NCBI GenBank assembly: GCA_900314755.1
Contig: OMWH01000024.1
Span: 1-64,000 of the forward strand
DNA: 64,000 bases
From: an uncultured Prevotellaceae bacterium
GTDB lineage: Bacteria; Bacteroidota; Bacteroidia; Bacteroidales; Bacteroidaceae
Direction: 5' to 3'
Positions 30,352 through 39,265 of this stretch are shown one piece after another. The translations under genes and the position numbers were made by a program. The notes under the pieces were generated by a model. It was given only the letters and a program-made list of their open reading frames with translations. It made no database searches and had not been told where the DNA came from. Position 1 is the stretch's first letter, and each line of letters begins with the position of its first letter.

Positions 30352-32252
30352 TGAGAAGAATCACATTATCTATTATTCTGTGCCTGCTTGCCTGCCTCGG
30401 CATTCAGGCACAGAATGCCGAGCAACAGAAGCCTAAGTTTCAGCCTATCCAGATGATTCTGGACTCTGACTTCGGCAGTTCTACCGACGATCTCTTCGCA
30501 CTGATGATGCTGCATCATTATATCGATGACGGACTGGTAGACCTGAAGGGTATCATCGTCGACCGTGAGGGTGAGAAGAACGCGGGTATCGTGGATATCT
30601 TCAATAACTACTACGGACACCCCGACATTCCTGTAGGACTGGAGCGCAACGGTGTGAAGAACCCGCGCTGCTTCATCCCCTACAATGGCATCTGTGACCT
30701 GAAGGACGCACAGGGCAACCCGCTCTTCAAGCGTACCCTGGACACCAAGAAACTGCCCGACGGCTATAAGCTCTATCGTAAATTGCTCAGCAAGGCGGAG
30801 GATAACTCTATCGTGGTGGTAGCCATCGGCTTTGCCACTACCCTCTCCCAGCTCTTTGAGTCGGGCGGTGACGAGTATTCTGGTCTCAGCGGTCTCGAGC
30901 TCTTCAAGCAAAAGGTGAAGGCTGTCTATATCCAGTCTGGCCGTTTCGAGGCTGGTGACAGCTTGAGTGGCTATAACATGCGTGCCGCCTCCAAGCAGTC
31001 GGCAATCTTCTACAGCAAGTTCCCGGAGAAGGTTGACCTCATCATGTCGCCCAGTAACATCGGTGACAAGATGAACTACCTGCCACAGGACGTGCTGGTT
31101 GACCTCTCTTATACGGACTGGAACCCTATCAAGTCGGTATACACCAACTATACCTGTGATACCGGTCAGCGCATGTGGGACACCAACTGTCTGGTGAATG
31201 CCGTACTGGGTGATAATGAGTATCATCTCTCTCCCCGTGGCTGGGTGACCTTCGTCGACAAGGGGGAGATGTCGGAGATGCTCTTCAAGCCGGATCCCAA
31301 CGGTAATGCCCGCTATCAGATGCCTGGCGACAGTTATTACTTCATGGAGAAGTTAATGGACATCCGTCGCCATAACCGCATCAACAAATATCCGTCACGA
31401 TACTCCATCGAGGCTCCCCAGCCTACCCTGCTCAAGCATGACGCTACGGAATGGGCAAAGCCTCGCACACAACTGCTCATCGACAAATATCTCGCTACGG
31501 CAGGTAACAAACTCGACCCCGATGAGTTCCGCACCGTTTTCCAGCCTATCGGCTACTATGGCGGTAACGTGACGGACTATCGCGAGGCAGAGAAGTCTGT
31601 CGTTGACGAGTTGTACACCGTCATGCTCGACCGTGCGGCACGTACCGGCAAGAACACCATGACCATCATCACCGGTGCTCCTGCCAGTGGTAAGAGTACG
31701 GTAGCACGCAAGCTGAACCTCAAGAACGAGGGACTGGTCTATGACGCGGCACTCTCAGGTGGTACCGACCGTCTGGAGAATGTCATCCAGCGTGCCAAGG
31801 CAAAGGGTCTTAACAAGATTACTGTCGTCGTGGTTTACAACGATATCCTGACTTGCTTCAAGAACTCCATCAGCCGTGGTAAGAACAGCAACCGTTTCTG
31901 CACCATCGACTATCTGATGCAGTCGTTCGAGGACAGCAAGGGCAAGATTGAGTGGTTGCAGAAACAGCATCCTGAGGTGACCATCATCCCAGTAAGCTGT
32001 GAGGGTAATAATGGTGGTGTGAAGGTCAGTGTCGACGAAGCGAAGAAATGGAAATACGACATCTCTGAACAGGAAGTCAACGAGATGCTGACAACGGAAC
32101 TGGAGGTCGTCAACAGCGGTGAGCTCTGGGAGCAGCAGCTGCCCTCTCTCGTGGGCAATCTCAATGCCATCCCTAACCTCAGCGCCCGCAACAAGAAACT
32201 CGCTGAGGAAATCAATCACCGTGTGGAAGAATTACTACACAATAGGAATTAA
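30351..32252 (+). CDS. Secreted nucleoside hydrolase-like/zeta-type kinase fusion
   Basis: The 633-residue protein has a Sec signal peptide (MRRITLSIILCLLACLGIQA|QN). Residues 35-345 resemble inosine-uridine nucleoside hydrolases: ILDSDFGSSTDDLFALMML carries the Asp-rich Ca2+ motif with two extra residues compared with DxDxGxDD, and DTNCLVNAVLG lies near its end. Residues 360-630 form a zeta-toxin-like P-loop kinase: Walker A GAPASGKST (442-450), LVYDAALSGGTDRLENVI, and VVYNDILTCFKNSISRGK. Zeta toxins phosphorylate UDP-sugars in the cytoplasm, but this protein carries an export signal. The second half is paralogous to the next gene. I know of no described protein with this combination. Confidence 0.82.
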   Translation: MRRITLSIILCLLACLGIQAQNAEQQKPKFQPIQMILDSDFGSSTDDLFALMMLHHYIDDGLVDLKGIIVDREGEKNAGIVDIFNNYYGHPDIPVGLERNGVKNPRCFIPYNGICDLKDAQGNPLFKRTLDTKKLPDGYKLYRKLLSKAEDNSIVVVAIGFATTLSQLFESGGDEYSGLSGLELFKQKVKAVYIQSGRFEAGDSLSGYNMRAASKQSAIFYSKFPEKVDLIMSPSNIGDKMNYLPQDVLVDLSYTDWNPIKSVYTNYTCDTGQRMWDTNCLVNAVLGDNEYHLSPRGWVTFVDKGEMSEMLFKPDPNGNARYQMPGDSYYFMEKLMDIRRHNRINKYPSRYSIEAPQPTLLKHDATEWAKPRTQLLIDKYLATAGNKLDPDEFRTVFQPIGYYGGNVTDYREAEKSVVDELYTVMLDRAARTGKNTMTIITGAPASGKSTVARKLNLKNEGLVYDAALSGGTDRLENVIQRAKAKGLNKITVVVVYNDILTCFKNSISRGKNSNRFCTIDYLMQSFEDSKGKIEWLQKQHPEVTIIPVSCEGNNGGVKVSVDEAKKWKYDISEQEVNEMLTTELEVVNSGELWEQQLPSLVGNLNAIPNLSARNKKLAEEINHRVEELLHNRN

Positions 32253-32255
32253 CGT

Positions 32256-33194
32256 ATGAGCATCAAGTTTCAGATAACGAAAGTGGCTGCCATCTTCGTG
32301 ATGGCAACCACTTTTATGTTTTTCACGGGATGTAAGTCGCAACAGAAAGCGATTACTACAGCGACACCCCAGCCTACCCTCATCAACGAGGAGGCTAAAG
32401 ACTGGGCAAAGGTGCATACCACCGAACTGATCGGCAAGTATATGGCGACAGCGGGGAATAAGATTGACCCTGACGAGATGCGCCTGCTGTTCACCCCTAT
32501 CGGCTATGATGGTGGCTCTAACACCATCTACTATCGGGATGCGGAGCGTTACCTGGTGGACACCCTCTATAGTGTGATGCTCGAAAGAGCCGTCAAACAA
32601 GGAAAGACACAGTTTGTCATCTTCACTGGTCCTTCGGCAAGTGGTAAGAGTACGGCTGCCAAGGAGATGGACTTCTCGGAGACCGGACTGGTGTATGACG
32701 CTGCCTTCAACTCTTACAAGAAACTCGCTACCGCTATCAAAAAAGCGAAGCGTTACGGGATGAAGGAGATTCGCCTCATCGCTGTCTATAACACCATCCG
32801 CAACTGTTTCAAGAACTCTGTAGAGCGTGGTAAGAAAAGTAAGCGTTTCATCCACATCCCTTATATGATTGAGTCGTTCGGCAATAACCAGCATAAGATG
32901 GAACTGCTGAAACAGAACTTCCCCGATGTGGAGTTCTTCTGTTTCGACAAGAGCGACAACATTGTCGCCAGGCATGTCACCATCGACGAGGCGACGAAAT
33001 GGAACTTCCAGGTCTCTCAGGACGACATAACCTATTTGTTTAATGTGTTACGTGATGAAATTGACAAAGGCGACCTTACGCCGCATCAGCTTGCCTATAT
33101 CAAGGGAGACATATTGTCAATTAAGGGACTGTCAGATACCAATCGAGCACTGGCCCAAGAGATTGATAGCAGAATACGTGCGCTGGCAAGATAA
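32256..33194 (+). CDS. Lipoprotein with zeta-type kinase domain
   Basis: The 312-residue protein has a lipoprotein signal (FMFFTGC, lipobox cysteine near residue 25), so it is anchored in the envelope. The rest aligns with the C-terminal half of the upstream fusion: PQPTLINEEAKDWAK, KYMATAGNKIDPDE, FTPIGYDGG, Walker A GPSASGKST (125-133), TGLVYDAAFNSYKK, VYNTIRNCFKNSVERGK, HVTIDEATKWNF. The two domains therefore arose by tandem duplication. It starts 3 bp after the fusion gene's stop. Walker A is intact and an Asp/Arg-rich active region is kept, so it was selected as an NTP-binding protein although the periplasm lacks ATP. Function is unknown. Confidence 0.82.
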   Translation: MSIKFQITKVAAIFVMATTFMFFTGCKSQQKAITTATPQPTLINEEAKDWAKVHTTELIGKYMATAGNKIDPDEMRLLFTPIGYDGGSNTIYYRDAERYLVDTLYSVMLERAVKQGKTQFVIFTGPSASGKSTAAKEMDFSETGLVYDAAFNSYKKLATAIKKAKRYGMKEIRLIAVYNTIRNCFKNSVERGKKSKRFIHIPYMIESFGNNQHKMELLKQNFPDVEFFCFDKSDNIVARHVTIDEATKWNFQVSQDDITYLFNVLRDEIDKGDLTPHQLAYIKGDILSIKGLSDTNRALAQEIDSRIRALAR

Positions 33195-33249
33195 GGTCAG
33201 CGAGGAACTGTGGGAGCAATCCCCGCAATTAGGAACAGAAGCTTTATAA
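33195..33249 (+). pseudogene. Relic of a third zeta-domain C-terminus
   Basis: Just after the lipoprotein stop, another frame reads DKVSEELWEQSPQLGTEAL-stop. This resembles SGELWEQQLPSLVGN near the end of the upstream fusion protein. It looks like the leftover of an extra repeat unit, lost when the duplicated genes recombined. Confidence 0.4.
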
Positions 33250-33254
33250 TAACA

Positions 33255-34697
33255 ATGAAAAAATTAGTATGTATCGCCATCTGCGCGATGGCAGTCATGA
33301 TAGGTTGCAAGAATAAGGGAGCCGCTGCTGAGGGCTCCGAAACCGATTCCACAAAGGTAGATAGTGTGATGGCGGAACTCAACGACACCACACCCCTGCC
33401 CATGTTCCTCTATTACAGCAATCCGCAGGCTATGCAGATAGTCTATTGGAATGATGAGACAGATCCTTGGCAGGACATGGTCCGTCGGAATGCCGCCGGG
33501 TATACCAAGATGCTGGTAGACAAGAAATGGGTCGACATCAAGTTCATCGGTGAGACACTGCTCAACCCCGATGGCAAGAAGATGTTTGCGGGCGAACTGC
33601 ACGGTCGTCCCTCTATCCCAGCCCCGGGCTTGAAGTATGCCTTCGCCAACAGTAAGGACATCCCCAAGAAAGATGATGGTATATGGGGGCTCCAACTCGT
33701 GATACACCAGGACTACCTAACATCACGCAAGCAGTTGGAGTGTGAGTATACTTATAAGGAGACACCCATGCCACAGGCTATCGTCAAGAAGATGGAACAG
33801 CGCTATGGCATGAAGGCGAAACGCTCCCAACTCTGCACGAAAATTGGCGGACGCTATACTCAGGGCACCGTACAGTTTGACGGAGAATATAAGAATGCGC
33901 CTAAGACAGAGGGCAGCGACTATAAGAAAGCACTGGCACTGAACGTCATTGCCGACGGTGACAGCATCTATGCACTGGAGGTACTGGGCTATTACGACGA
34001 GGAGAGCAAGCAGTGTTCCTGGAATGCCGATGACGAAGGAGAGTACACCCCGACCATTATCTATGGTGCCTTTGAGGGTCCTAAAGGACTGGAACTCGCT
34101 TATGCCCATTTTGCCCCTGAGAGCAGTACTATAGGTATGTATCTCCTCCACGACGGCAAAATTCAGGATATAGAGTATGCGTGCTACCATAACATGGTGG
34201 ATGAGCCCGATCCGCTTTGGGACAAGGAGATTGCCGAGATGCAGAAACTATACCTGAAAGAGAGCAATGCCCGTAAGGAATATCCTCTGAAGAAGTTTGA
34301 CTTCATCGACATCGATAACGACGGCATCAACGAGGTATGGATGCGTGACAAGGGCGATAATATCGGAGCCCTGTTCACCTTCAAGGACCGCAAGCCTCAG
34401 CTGATTGGTGTGGAGACGGAGAAGATGAAGGCTGTGTTCTATCAGTCGAATGATGGCAAGGGGGCTGTGAAGATTGCCGGTCCCGCCGGTGGTCCCTCCT
34501 ATGCTACCGAGCTTTATGTGCTGAAGAAAAGTCAGGTGATAGAGCGCTTTGGTATGATGGAACTGGAGGGGGAGATCACGGATGCGGAGCTGAACGGCAA
34601 GACACTCACCAAATGGGAGGCTGCTGACTATCTCGACAAGACACCCTCCAATGACTACAAGCCCTATATCTACTGGCGCCAGAAAGAGGAGCAATGA
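33255..34697 (+). CDS. Lipoprotein of unknown function with FG-GAP/EF-hand-like segment
   Basis: The start at ATG 33255 gives MKKLVCIAICAMAVMIGC with a lipobox cysteine at 18. The 480-residue protein has no catalytic motif I recognise. Residues about 350-365 (DFIDIDNDGINEVWMRD) form an Asp-rich calcium-binding loop of the FG-GAP/VCBS type. The flanking beta-rich repeats (GALFTFKDRKPQLIGVE, MYLLHDGKIQDIEYA) suggest a propeller-like surface fold. It closes the TMEM43/zeta cassette and is probably co-transcribed, 60 bp after the previous gene. It may be a surface binding partner of the exported kinases. Confidence 0.75.
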   Translation: MKKLVCIAICAMAVMIGCKNKGAAAEGSETDSTKVDSVMAELNDTTPLPMFLYYSNPQAMQIVYWNDETDPWQDMVRRNAAGYTKMLVDKKWVDIKFIGETLLNPDGKKMFAGELHGRPSIPAPGLKYAFANSKDIPKKDDGIWGLQLVIHQDYLTSRKQLECEYTYKETPMPQAIVKKMEQRYGMKAKRSQLCTKIGGRYTQGTVQFDGEYKNAPKTEGSDYKKALALNVIADGDSIYALEVLGYYDEESKQCSWNADDEGEYTPTIIYGAFEGPKGLELAYAHFAPESSTIGMYLLHDGKIQDIEYACYHNMVDEPDPLWDKEIAEMQKLYLKESNARKEYPLKKFDFIDIDNDGINEVWMRDKGDNIGALFTFKDRKPQLIGVETEKMKAVFYQSNDGKGAVKIAGPAGGPSYATELYVLKKSQVIERFGMMELEGEITDAELNGKTLTKWEAADYLDKTPSNDYKPYIYWRQKEEQ

Positions 34698-34746
34698 TGC
34701 TTGATGACAGGAGCCAGTCTCTAAGTAAGACTATCTTACACGATTT

Positions 34747-34790
34747 GCGCGGCGGAATACCCATTGCAAGGAGGTATTTCGCCGTCGCAT
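34747..34790. terminator. GC-rich hairpin between convergent transcripts
   Basis: GCGCGGCGGAATACC pairs with GGTATTTCGCCGTCGC across CATTGCAAGGA. It lies between the cassette's last gene (plus) and a minus-strand small frame, so it could end transcription from both sides. Confidence 0.5.
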
Positions 34791-34796
34791 TTAAGT

Positions 34797-34916
34797 TCAG
34801 CCTCTCTTCCGTTTAAACCAACTCTTCAACCGCTGGTAGCCCTCGACACCGAGGATGGTCAGACCTCCATACTGGCAAGTCTTTGCCATGCCGAAGAGGA
34901 CAGCGTCTGCAGCCAT
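34797..34916 (-). CDS. Possible 39-residue small protein
   Basis: ATG 34916 opens a short frame, MAADAVLFGMAKTCQYGG, LTILGVEGYQRLKSW, FKRKRG. It has a hydrophobic middle and a strongly basic end, followed by a terminator-like hairpin. No family is recognised. It could instead be the end of a decayed gene. It lies 56 bp beyond the tmRNA 3' end in the same orientation. Confidence 0.35.
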   Translation of the reverse strand: MAADAVLFGMAKTCQYGGLTILGVEGYQRLKSWFKRKRG

Positions 34917-34971
34917 TGCTTGATGCGATTGATCATAGACATGTTATAAAATGATGCTGCAAATTATATTA

Positions 34972-35373
34972 TGGTGGAGCTGGAGGGAGTCGAACCCTCG
35001 TCCAAACAGGGAAACCATACGCTTTCTACATGCTTATCTTGGACTTCATTTTCGTGCTGCAACAAGACCCAAGCCACCAATTACAGCCTTATCTCCTAAA
35101 ATTTCATCAAGGAGTCGGAGCGCCCCCATGACTATTTCCGATTTTCCTGCACCGCTATACCTTCCTGATTCGGAACAACATCCAGAAGAGCGATGTCTCG
35201 TTCCCTCACCTAGTGGGGGAATTAAGCCAGTAAACTACTGTACTTCGTTTAGGCAGCGAGAGCGTACTTGTTTTCGCCAATTAATTTTCCGACCGAATGG
35301 ATTATGGAGTATACAGCCGTCACTCCGCATGCTTACGTACCATCTCAGCCCGCTGTCAAATCCAGTCAACCCC
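34972..35373 (-). ncRNA. ssrA: Transfer-messenger RNA (tmRNA)
   Basis: The 402-nt gene reads from GGGGTTGACTGGATTTGACA (5' end near 35373) to the tRNA-like 3' end GGTTCGACTCCCTCCAGCTC and CACCA at 34972. The tag frame at 35249-35278 encodes GENKYALAA-stop, the Bacteroidota-type proteolysis tag (commonly GENNYALAA). tmRNA with SmpB rescues stalled ribosomes and marks the broken protein for degradation. A -7 element precedes it at 35395-35402. The encoded CCA and the acceptor half complementing the 5' GGGG(T) end are both visible. Confidence 0.95.
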
Positions 35374-35394
35374 AAGAAAATGTACTTTGCGCTG

Positions 35395-35402
35395 CAAAGT
35401 TA
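35395..35402 (-). promoter_or_regulatory. -7 promoter element (TAACTTTG) for tmRNA
   Basis: TAACTTTG on the minus strand lies about 22 bp upstream of the mature tmRNA 5' end, leaving room for a short processed leader. Confidence 0.55.
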
Positions 35403-35501
35403 CGAAAAATCGAGCGCAAAACAAAATAAATCCCATTTATTTTTTATGCCGAGATGGAGTAACTTATCTAAAGTTACGAAAAAAAACTATGAATTATTTT
35501 G

Positions 35502-35509
35502 TACCTTTG
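35502..35509 (+). promoter_or_regulatory. -7 promoter element (TACCTTTG) for the polysaccharide locus
   Basis: TACCTTTG lies 34 bp upstream of ATG 35543 and is the only clear promoter before the EPS operon. Upstream AT-rich DNA (35403-35501) separates it from the tmRNA promoter facing the other way. Confidence 0.65.
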
Positions 35510-35542
35510 CAATAAATTTCCGATTTTCTTGTTATTATATAT

Positions 35543-38197
35543 ATGGGAAACTACAGATATATCATCATTAGCATGCTTCTCCTGTTTTGTGCAGGAAATG
35601 TCTTGGCACAGTCTGGAATGACGGATCAGCAAGTGTTGGATTACGTTATGAAAGAGCGTCAGAAAGGGACAACACAGTCACGCATTGTCACCAACCTCAT
35701 GCAACGAGGTGTCACTGCCTCGCAAATCCGGAAAATCCGCAAGATGTATAACAATATGCAGAAAGGGGACGACTCCAATGGACTGACGATAGGCAGGGGG
35801 GACACCAAAGACCGCACCCGTGTCAACAACGGAATTAGCAGATTGGAAACAGGCAGAAACCTGCCGACCCAGTCGGAAAAGAACTATAATGAGTACCTCG
35901 AAAATGAATCTGCAGCCCAACAATATTCGAACGGACGTATTTCCGGATATACGACCCACCAGTATTTCGACGAGAACGATCCGGAATATCTGGAACTGGA
36001 GACTGAACTGGATGAATGGATGCCACAAGACACTGCGCAACTCGTCAAACATCTCCAAGACCAATTAGACTATTATAAAAACAAGAAAGGAAAAAAGAAA
36101 GTATTCGGTCGTGACATGTTCAACCGCAGGGATCTCACCTTTGAACCTGAGATGAACATAGCCACCCCACAGAGTTACGTGCTTGGTCCTGGTGACGTGG
36201 TGAATATCGACGTATGGGGAACTTCCCGTGACAACATCAGTGCCATCATCTCTCCTGATGGCACCATTACCGTAGAGAATGGCGGAGTCATTGAACTCAG
36301 CGGACTGACGGTAGCACAGGCAAAGCAACGCCTTAGGAGCAGGCTTGGCTCTTTTTATCAGGGGTCTAATATTCAGATGACCCTTGGACAAACTCGTACC
36401 ATTACCATCAATGTCCTTGGTGAGGTAAAGAAACCAGGAAGCTACACGCTCTCTGCTTTTGCCTCCGTGTTCCACGCCCTCCACATGGCAGGTGGCATCA
36501 GTGACTTAGGAACACTCCGAAATATCAAAGTGTTCCGTGGGGGCAGACTGCTGAGTGTCGTCGATGTCTATGACTATATGCTGAATGGCAAACTGACGGG
36601 AAATATCCGTCTTGCCGACAACGACATCGTACAGGTAGGAACCTACGACAATCTGGTGAGTGTAAACGGTAAGGTGAAACGCCCTATGTGGTATGAGATG
36701 AAGGCGAACGAGTCACTCTCCACCCTACTCCGCTATGCAGGAGGATTCACCGGTGATGCATTCACAAAATACACCAGAGTATACCGAAAGGCTGGAGGTA
36801 ATTATGCTGTCTTCAACGTGGAGGAGTTCGACACCAACTCTTTCCGTCTGTACGACAATGACTCCGTAGCTGTTGACTCTATCATTCCCCGTTATGAGAA
36901 TATGGTGGAACTCAAAGGTGCCGCTTTCCGTCCTGGCATGTATCAGTTAGGAGAGCATATCAACAGTGTACGCACCTTGATTCAGGCAGCCTCAGGGACG
37001 ACAGAATATGCTTTTGCCAAGCATGCTATCATCCATCGCATGAAACCAGACCGCAAACTGACCACCATCGCCGTGGATGTGGAAGGTATCATGAACGAGA
37101 CCTCACCAGATATCAGACTACAGAGCGAGGATGTGCTCTTTATTCCATCCCGCCCCGACGTTCACGAGGAAGAGACTTTCACCATCCTTGGTGAAGTGCA
37201 GTTCCCTGGTAAATACGTCTTTTCTGAGAACACTACCATTGAAGACCTGATCCTGCAAGCGGGAGGACTTAAGAATTCCGCCTCCGTCCAACGGGTTGAA
37301 GTATCCCGTCGTGCCAACAATCCCGCAGCAGAGGAAGCAGACTCTATGATTGCCCACACCTATATATTCAAACTGAAAGACGGTCTCAGGATTGAAGGAG
37401 ACTCAACCTTTATGCTCCACCCCTTCGACGAGGTTTATGTCCACAAAAGTGCCGGCTATACCGAACAGCAAAGTGTCACGGTCGAAGGAGAAGTGATGTT
37501 TGCCGGGGTTTATGCGTTGTCTCAACGGGAGACCCGCTTAAGCGATGTCATCAAGAAAGCAGGCGGTCCCAACCACGTTGCCTATATCAAAGGAGCCCGA
37601 TTGGAGCGTAAACTCAACGAGTCAGAGCGTGTCCGTCTGGAAGAGTCACTACAACTGGCTCGCGAGCAACAGCAGCGTAACATGATGCAGATGGCACAGA
37701 CAAGTACCAATGCCATGGCTATCGCCCAGCTCTCAGAGAGACAAAGCAGGACCCAGCTGGAGCGCTTCCGTATCTCAGACACCTATTCTGTTGGCATCGA
37801 GCTCGACAAGGCAATAGCTCATCCTGGTAGTGATGATGACATCATCCTGCGTGACGGTGACCGCATCATCGTTCCAAAATATAACGCTACTGTCAGAATC
37901 AATGGTGCCGTCCTTCACCCGAATACTGTTGCCTACAAAGAAGGGAAAAAGGCAAGCTACTATATCAATCAGGCAGGAGGCTACAGTGATGATGCCAAGA
38001 AGCGCAACACCTATATATTATATATGAATGGTACAATTGCCAAGGTGACCAGCAAGACAAAGGTCCGTCCGGGTTGCGAGATTGTCGTACCCACCAAGGC
38101 TATGAGCAAGATGACAATGGCGGAGAAAATGATGATAGCCTCCACCACCACCAGTTTGGGAACCATGGCAGCCACTATTGCTAATCTGTTGAAGTAA
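35543..38197 (+). CDS. Polysaccharide export outer-membrane protein (Wza-like, multi-SLBB)
   Basis: The 884-residue protein has a signal peptide ending at VLA|QSG, without a lipobox. The polysaccharide-export domain starts at SYVLGPGDVVNIDVWG (about 210). About six SLBB-type units follow: ITINVLGEVKKPGSYTLS, LVSVNGKVKRPMWYEM, VELKGAAFRPGMYQLGEH, FTILGEVQFPGKYVFSE, VTVEGEVMFAGVYALSQ and VRINGAVLHPNTVAYKEG. A coiled-coil stretch rich in Gln and Arg (LAREQQQRNMMQMAQ) precedes the last. It is more than twice the size of E. coli Wza, as is usual in Bacteroidota. It forms the outer-membrane channel through which the polymer leaves the cell, working with the Wzz-like protein just downstream. Confidence 0.92.
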   Translation: MGNYRYIIISMLLLFCAGNVLAQSGMTDQQVLDYVMKERQKGTTQSRIVTNLMQRGVTASQIRKIRKMYNNMQKGDDSNGLTIGRGDTKDRTRVNNGISRLETGRNLPTQSEKNYNEYLENESAAQQYSNGRISGYTTHQYFDENDPEYLELETELDEWMPQDTAQLVKHLQDQLDYYKNKKGKKKVFGRDMFNRRDLTFEPEMNIATPQSYVLGPGDVVNIDVWGTSRDNISAIISPDGTITVENGGVIELSGLTVAQAKQRLRSRLGSFYQGSNIQMTLGQTRTITINVLGEVKKPGSYTLSAFASVFHALHMAGGISDLGTLRNIKVFRGGRLLSVVDVYDYMLNGKLTGNIRLADNDIVQVGTYDNLVSVNGKVKRPMWYEMKANESLSTLLRYAGGFTGDAFTKYTRVYRKAGGNYAVFNVEEFDTNSFRLYDNDSVAVDSIIPRYENMVELKGAAFRPGMYQLGEHINSVRTLIQAASGTTEYAFAKHAIIHRMKPDRKLTTIAVDVEGIMNETSPDIRLQSEDVLFIPSRPDVHEEETFTILGEVQFPGKYVFSENTTIEDLILQAGGLKNSASVQRVEVSRRANNPAAEEADSMIAHTYIFKLKDGLRIEGDSTFMLHPFDEVYVHKSAGYTEQQSVTVEGEVMFAGVYALSQRETRLSDVIKKAGGPNHVAYIKGARLERKLNESERVRLEESLQLAREQQQRNMMQMAQTSTNAMAIAQLSERQSRTQLERFRISDTYSVGIELDKAIAHPGSDDDIILRDGDRIIVPKYNATVRINGAVLHPNTVAYKEGKKASYYINQAGGYSDDAKKRNTYILYMNGTIAKVTSKTKVRPGCEIVVPTKAMSKMTMAEKMMIASTTTSLGTMAATIANLLK

Positions 38198-38203
38198 AAG
38201 AGT

Positions 38204-39253
38204 ATGGAAGAAAATAAGAAAAATCCTAAGGTCATTGACCTGCGGGTAGTTGCCAAGAAGATATGGGCAAACAAAAAACTTTTCTATAAAGTATTGCCCA
38301 TTGTCTTCGTGCTTTCGTGTATTTATATTCTCAGTATTCCCAGATATTACACTTCAGAGACAAAGTTAGCACCAGAAATGGAGAATTCTGGTGCAGGAGG
38401 CACTTTGGGCTCCATTGCTGCGTCTTTCGGCTTTGACCTCAGTGACATGCAAACCTCTGATGCTATTACTCCCCTGCTCTATCCAGACTTGATGGAAGAT
38501 AACGCTTTCGTTGTCAGCATACTCAATGTTAAAGTGGAAAGCCAAGATGAAGATATCAAGTCAACCTATCATGATTACCTGAAGGATTTTCAGAAAGTCG
38601 CCTGGTGGACTTATCCAATGAGCTGGTTGAAAAGTCTTCTTCCCAAGAAAGAAGCCCCAGTTGGCAATAAGGGCAAATTTGATGCATACAATCTTTCAAA
38701 AGACGAAGATGATATTTTAAATTCGGCTCGCGACAACATCAATATATCTATTGACAAGAAAACAGGTGTTATCACCATCAATACAAAGGCGCAAGATCCA
38801 CTGATATGCAAGACACTTGCAGACTCCATCAAGGAGAAATTACAGATATTTATTACAGAGTATCGCACCAACAAGGCTCGTGTTGATTATGAATACTATA
38901 AACAGTTGACTGCTGAAGCTAAACAAGATTATGAGCGAATGCGTCAACGTTATGGAGCCTTCATAGATGGGAATGTCAATATTGCCCTACAGAGTGTCCG
39001 TTTGAAAGCGGAGGAGATGGAGAGTGAGATGGAGTTGAAGCTCAACAACTATAATACACTTAACAGCCAGATGCTTGCTGCAAAGGCGAAAATTCAAGAA
39101 CGCACTCCTGCCTTCACTGTCATCAAAGGAGCGGCTGTACCTATTAAACCAGCAGGACCAAAACGGATGATTTTCGTGGCAGGAATATTGATACTGGCAT
39201 GTTTCACAACAGCCTTTTATCTGGTAAGAAAAGACCTGCATTTTAGTTTCTAA
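38204..39253 (+). CDS. Chain-length determinant (Wzz-family) protein
   Basis: The 349-residue inner-membrane protein has a cytoplasmic start, a first helix at about 29-47 (VLPIVFVLSCIYILSI), a coiled-coil periplasmic domain, and a second helix near 322-342 preceded by the Pro-rich PIKPAGPKR. This is the Wzz layout without the tyrosine-kinase domain. Wzz proteins control polymer length together with the Wzy polymerase. It starts 6 bp after the Wza-like gene. No BY-kinase domain is fused or adjacent, so regulation by phosphorylation would need a kinase encoded elsewhere. Confidence 0.88.
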   Translation: MEENKKNPKVIDLRVVAKKIWANKKLFYKVLPIVFVLSCIYILSIPRYYTSETKLAPEMENSGAGGTLGSIAASFGFDLSDMQTSDAITPLLYPDLMEDNAFVVSILNVKVESQDEDIKSTYHDYLKDFQKVAWWTYPMSWLKSLLPKKEAPVGNKGKFDAYNLSKDEDDILNSARDNINISIDKKTGVITINTKAQDPLICKTLADSIKEKLQIFITEYRTNKARVDYEYYKQLTAEAKQDYERMRQRYGAFIDGNVNIALQSVRLKAEEMESEMELKLNNYNTLNSQMLAAKAKIQERTPAFTVIKGAAVPIKPAGPKRMIFVAGILILACFTTAFYLVRKDLHFSF

Positions 39254-39265
39254 CTTAAACTATCC

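Noticed and set aside
30351-33194. Classical epsilon-zeta toxin-antitoxin module
   Set aside because: Both zeta-like proteins carry export signals and no small epsilon-like antitoxin gene is adjacent.
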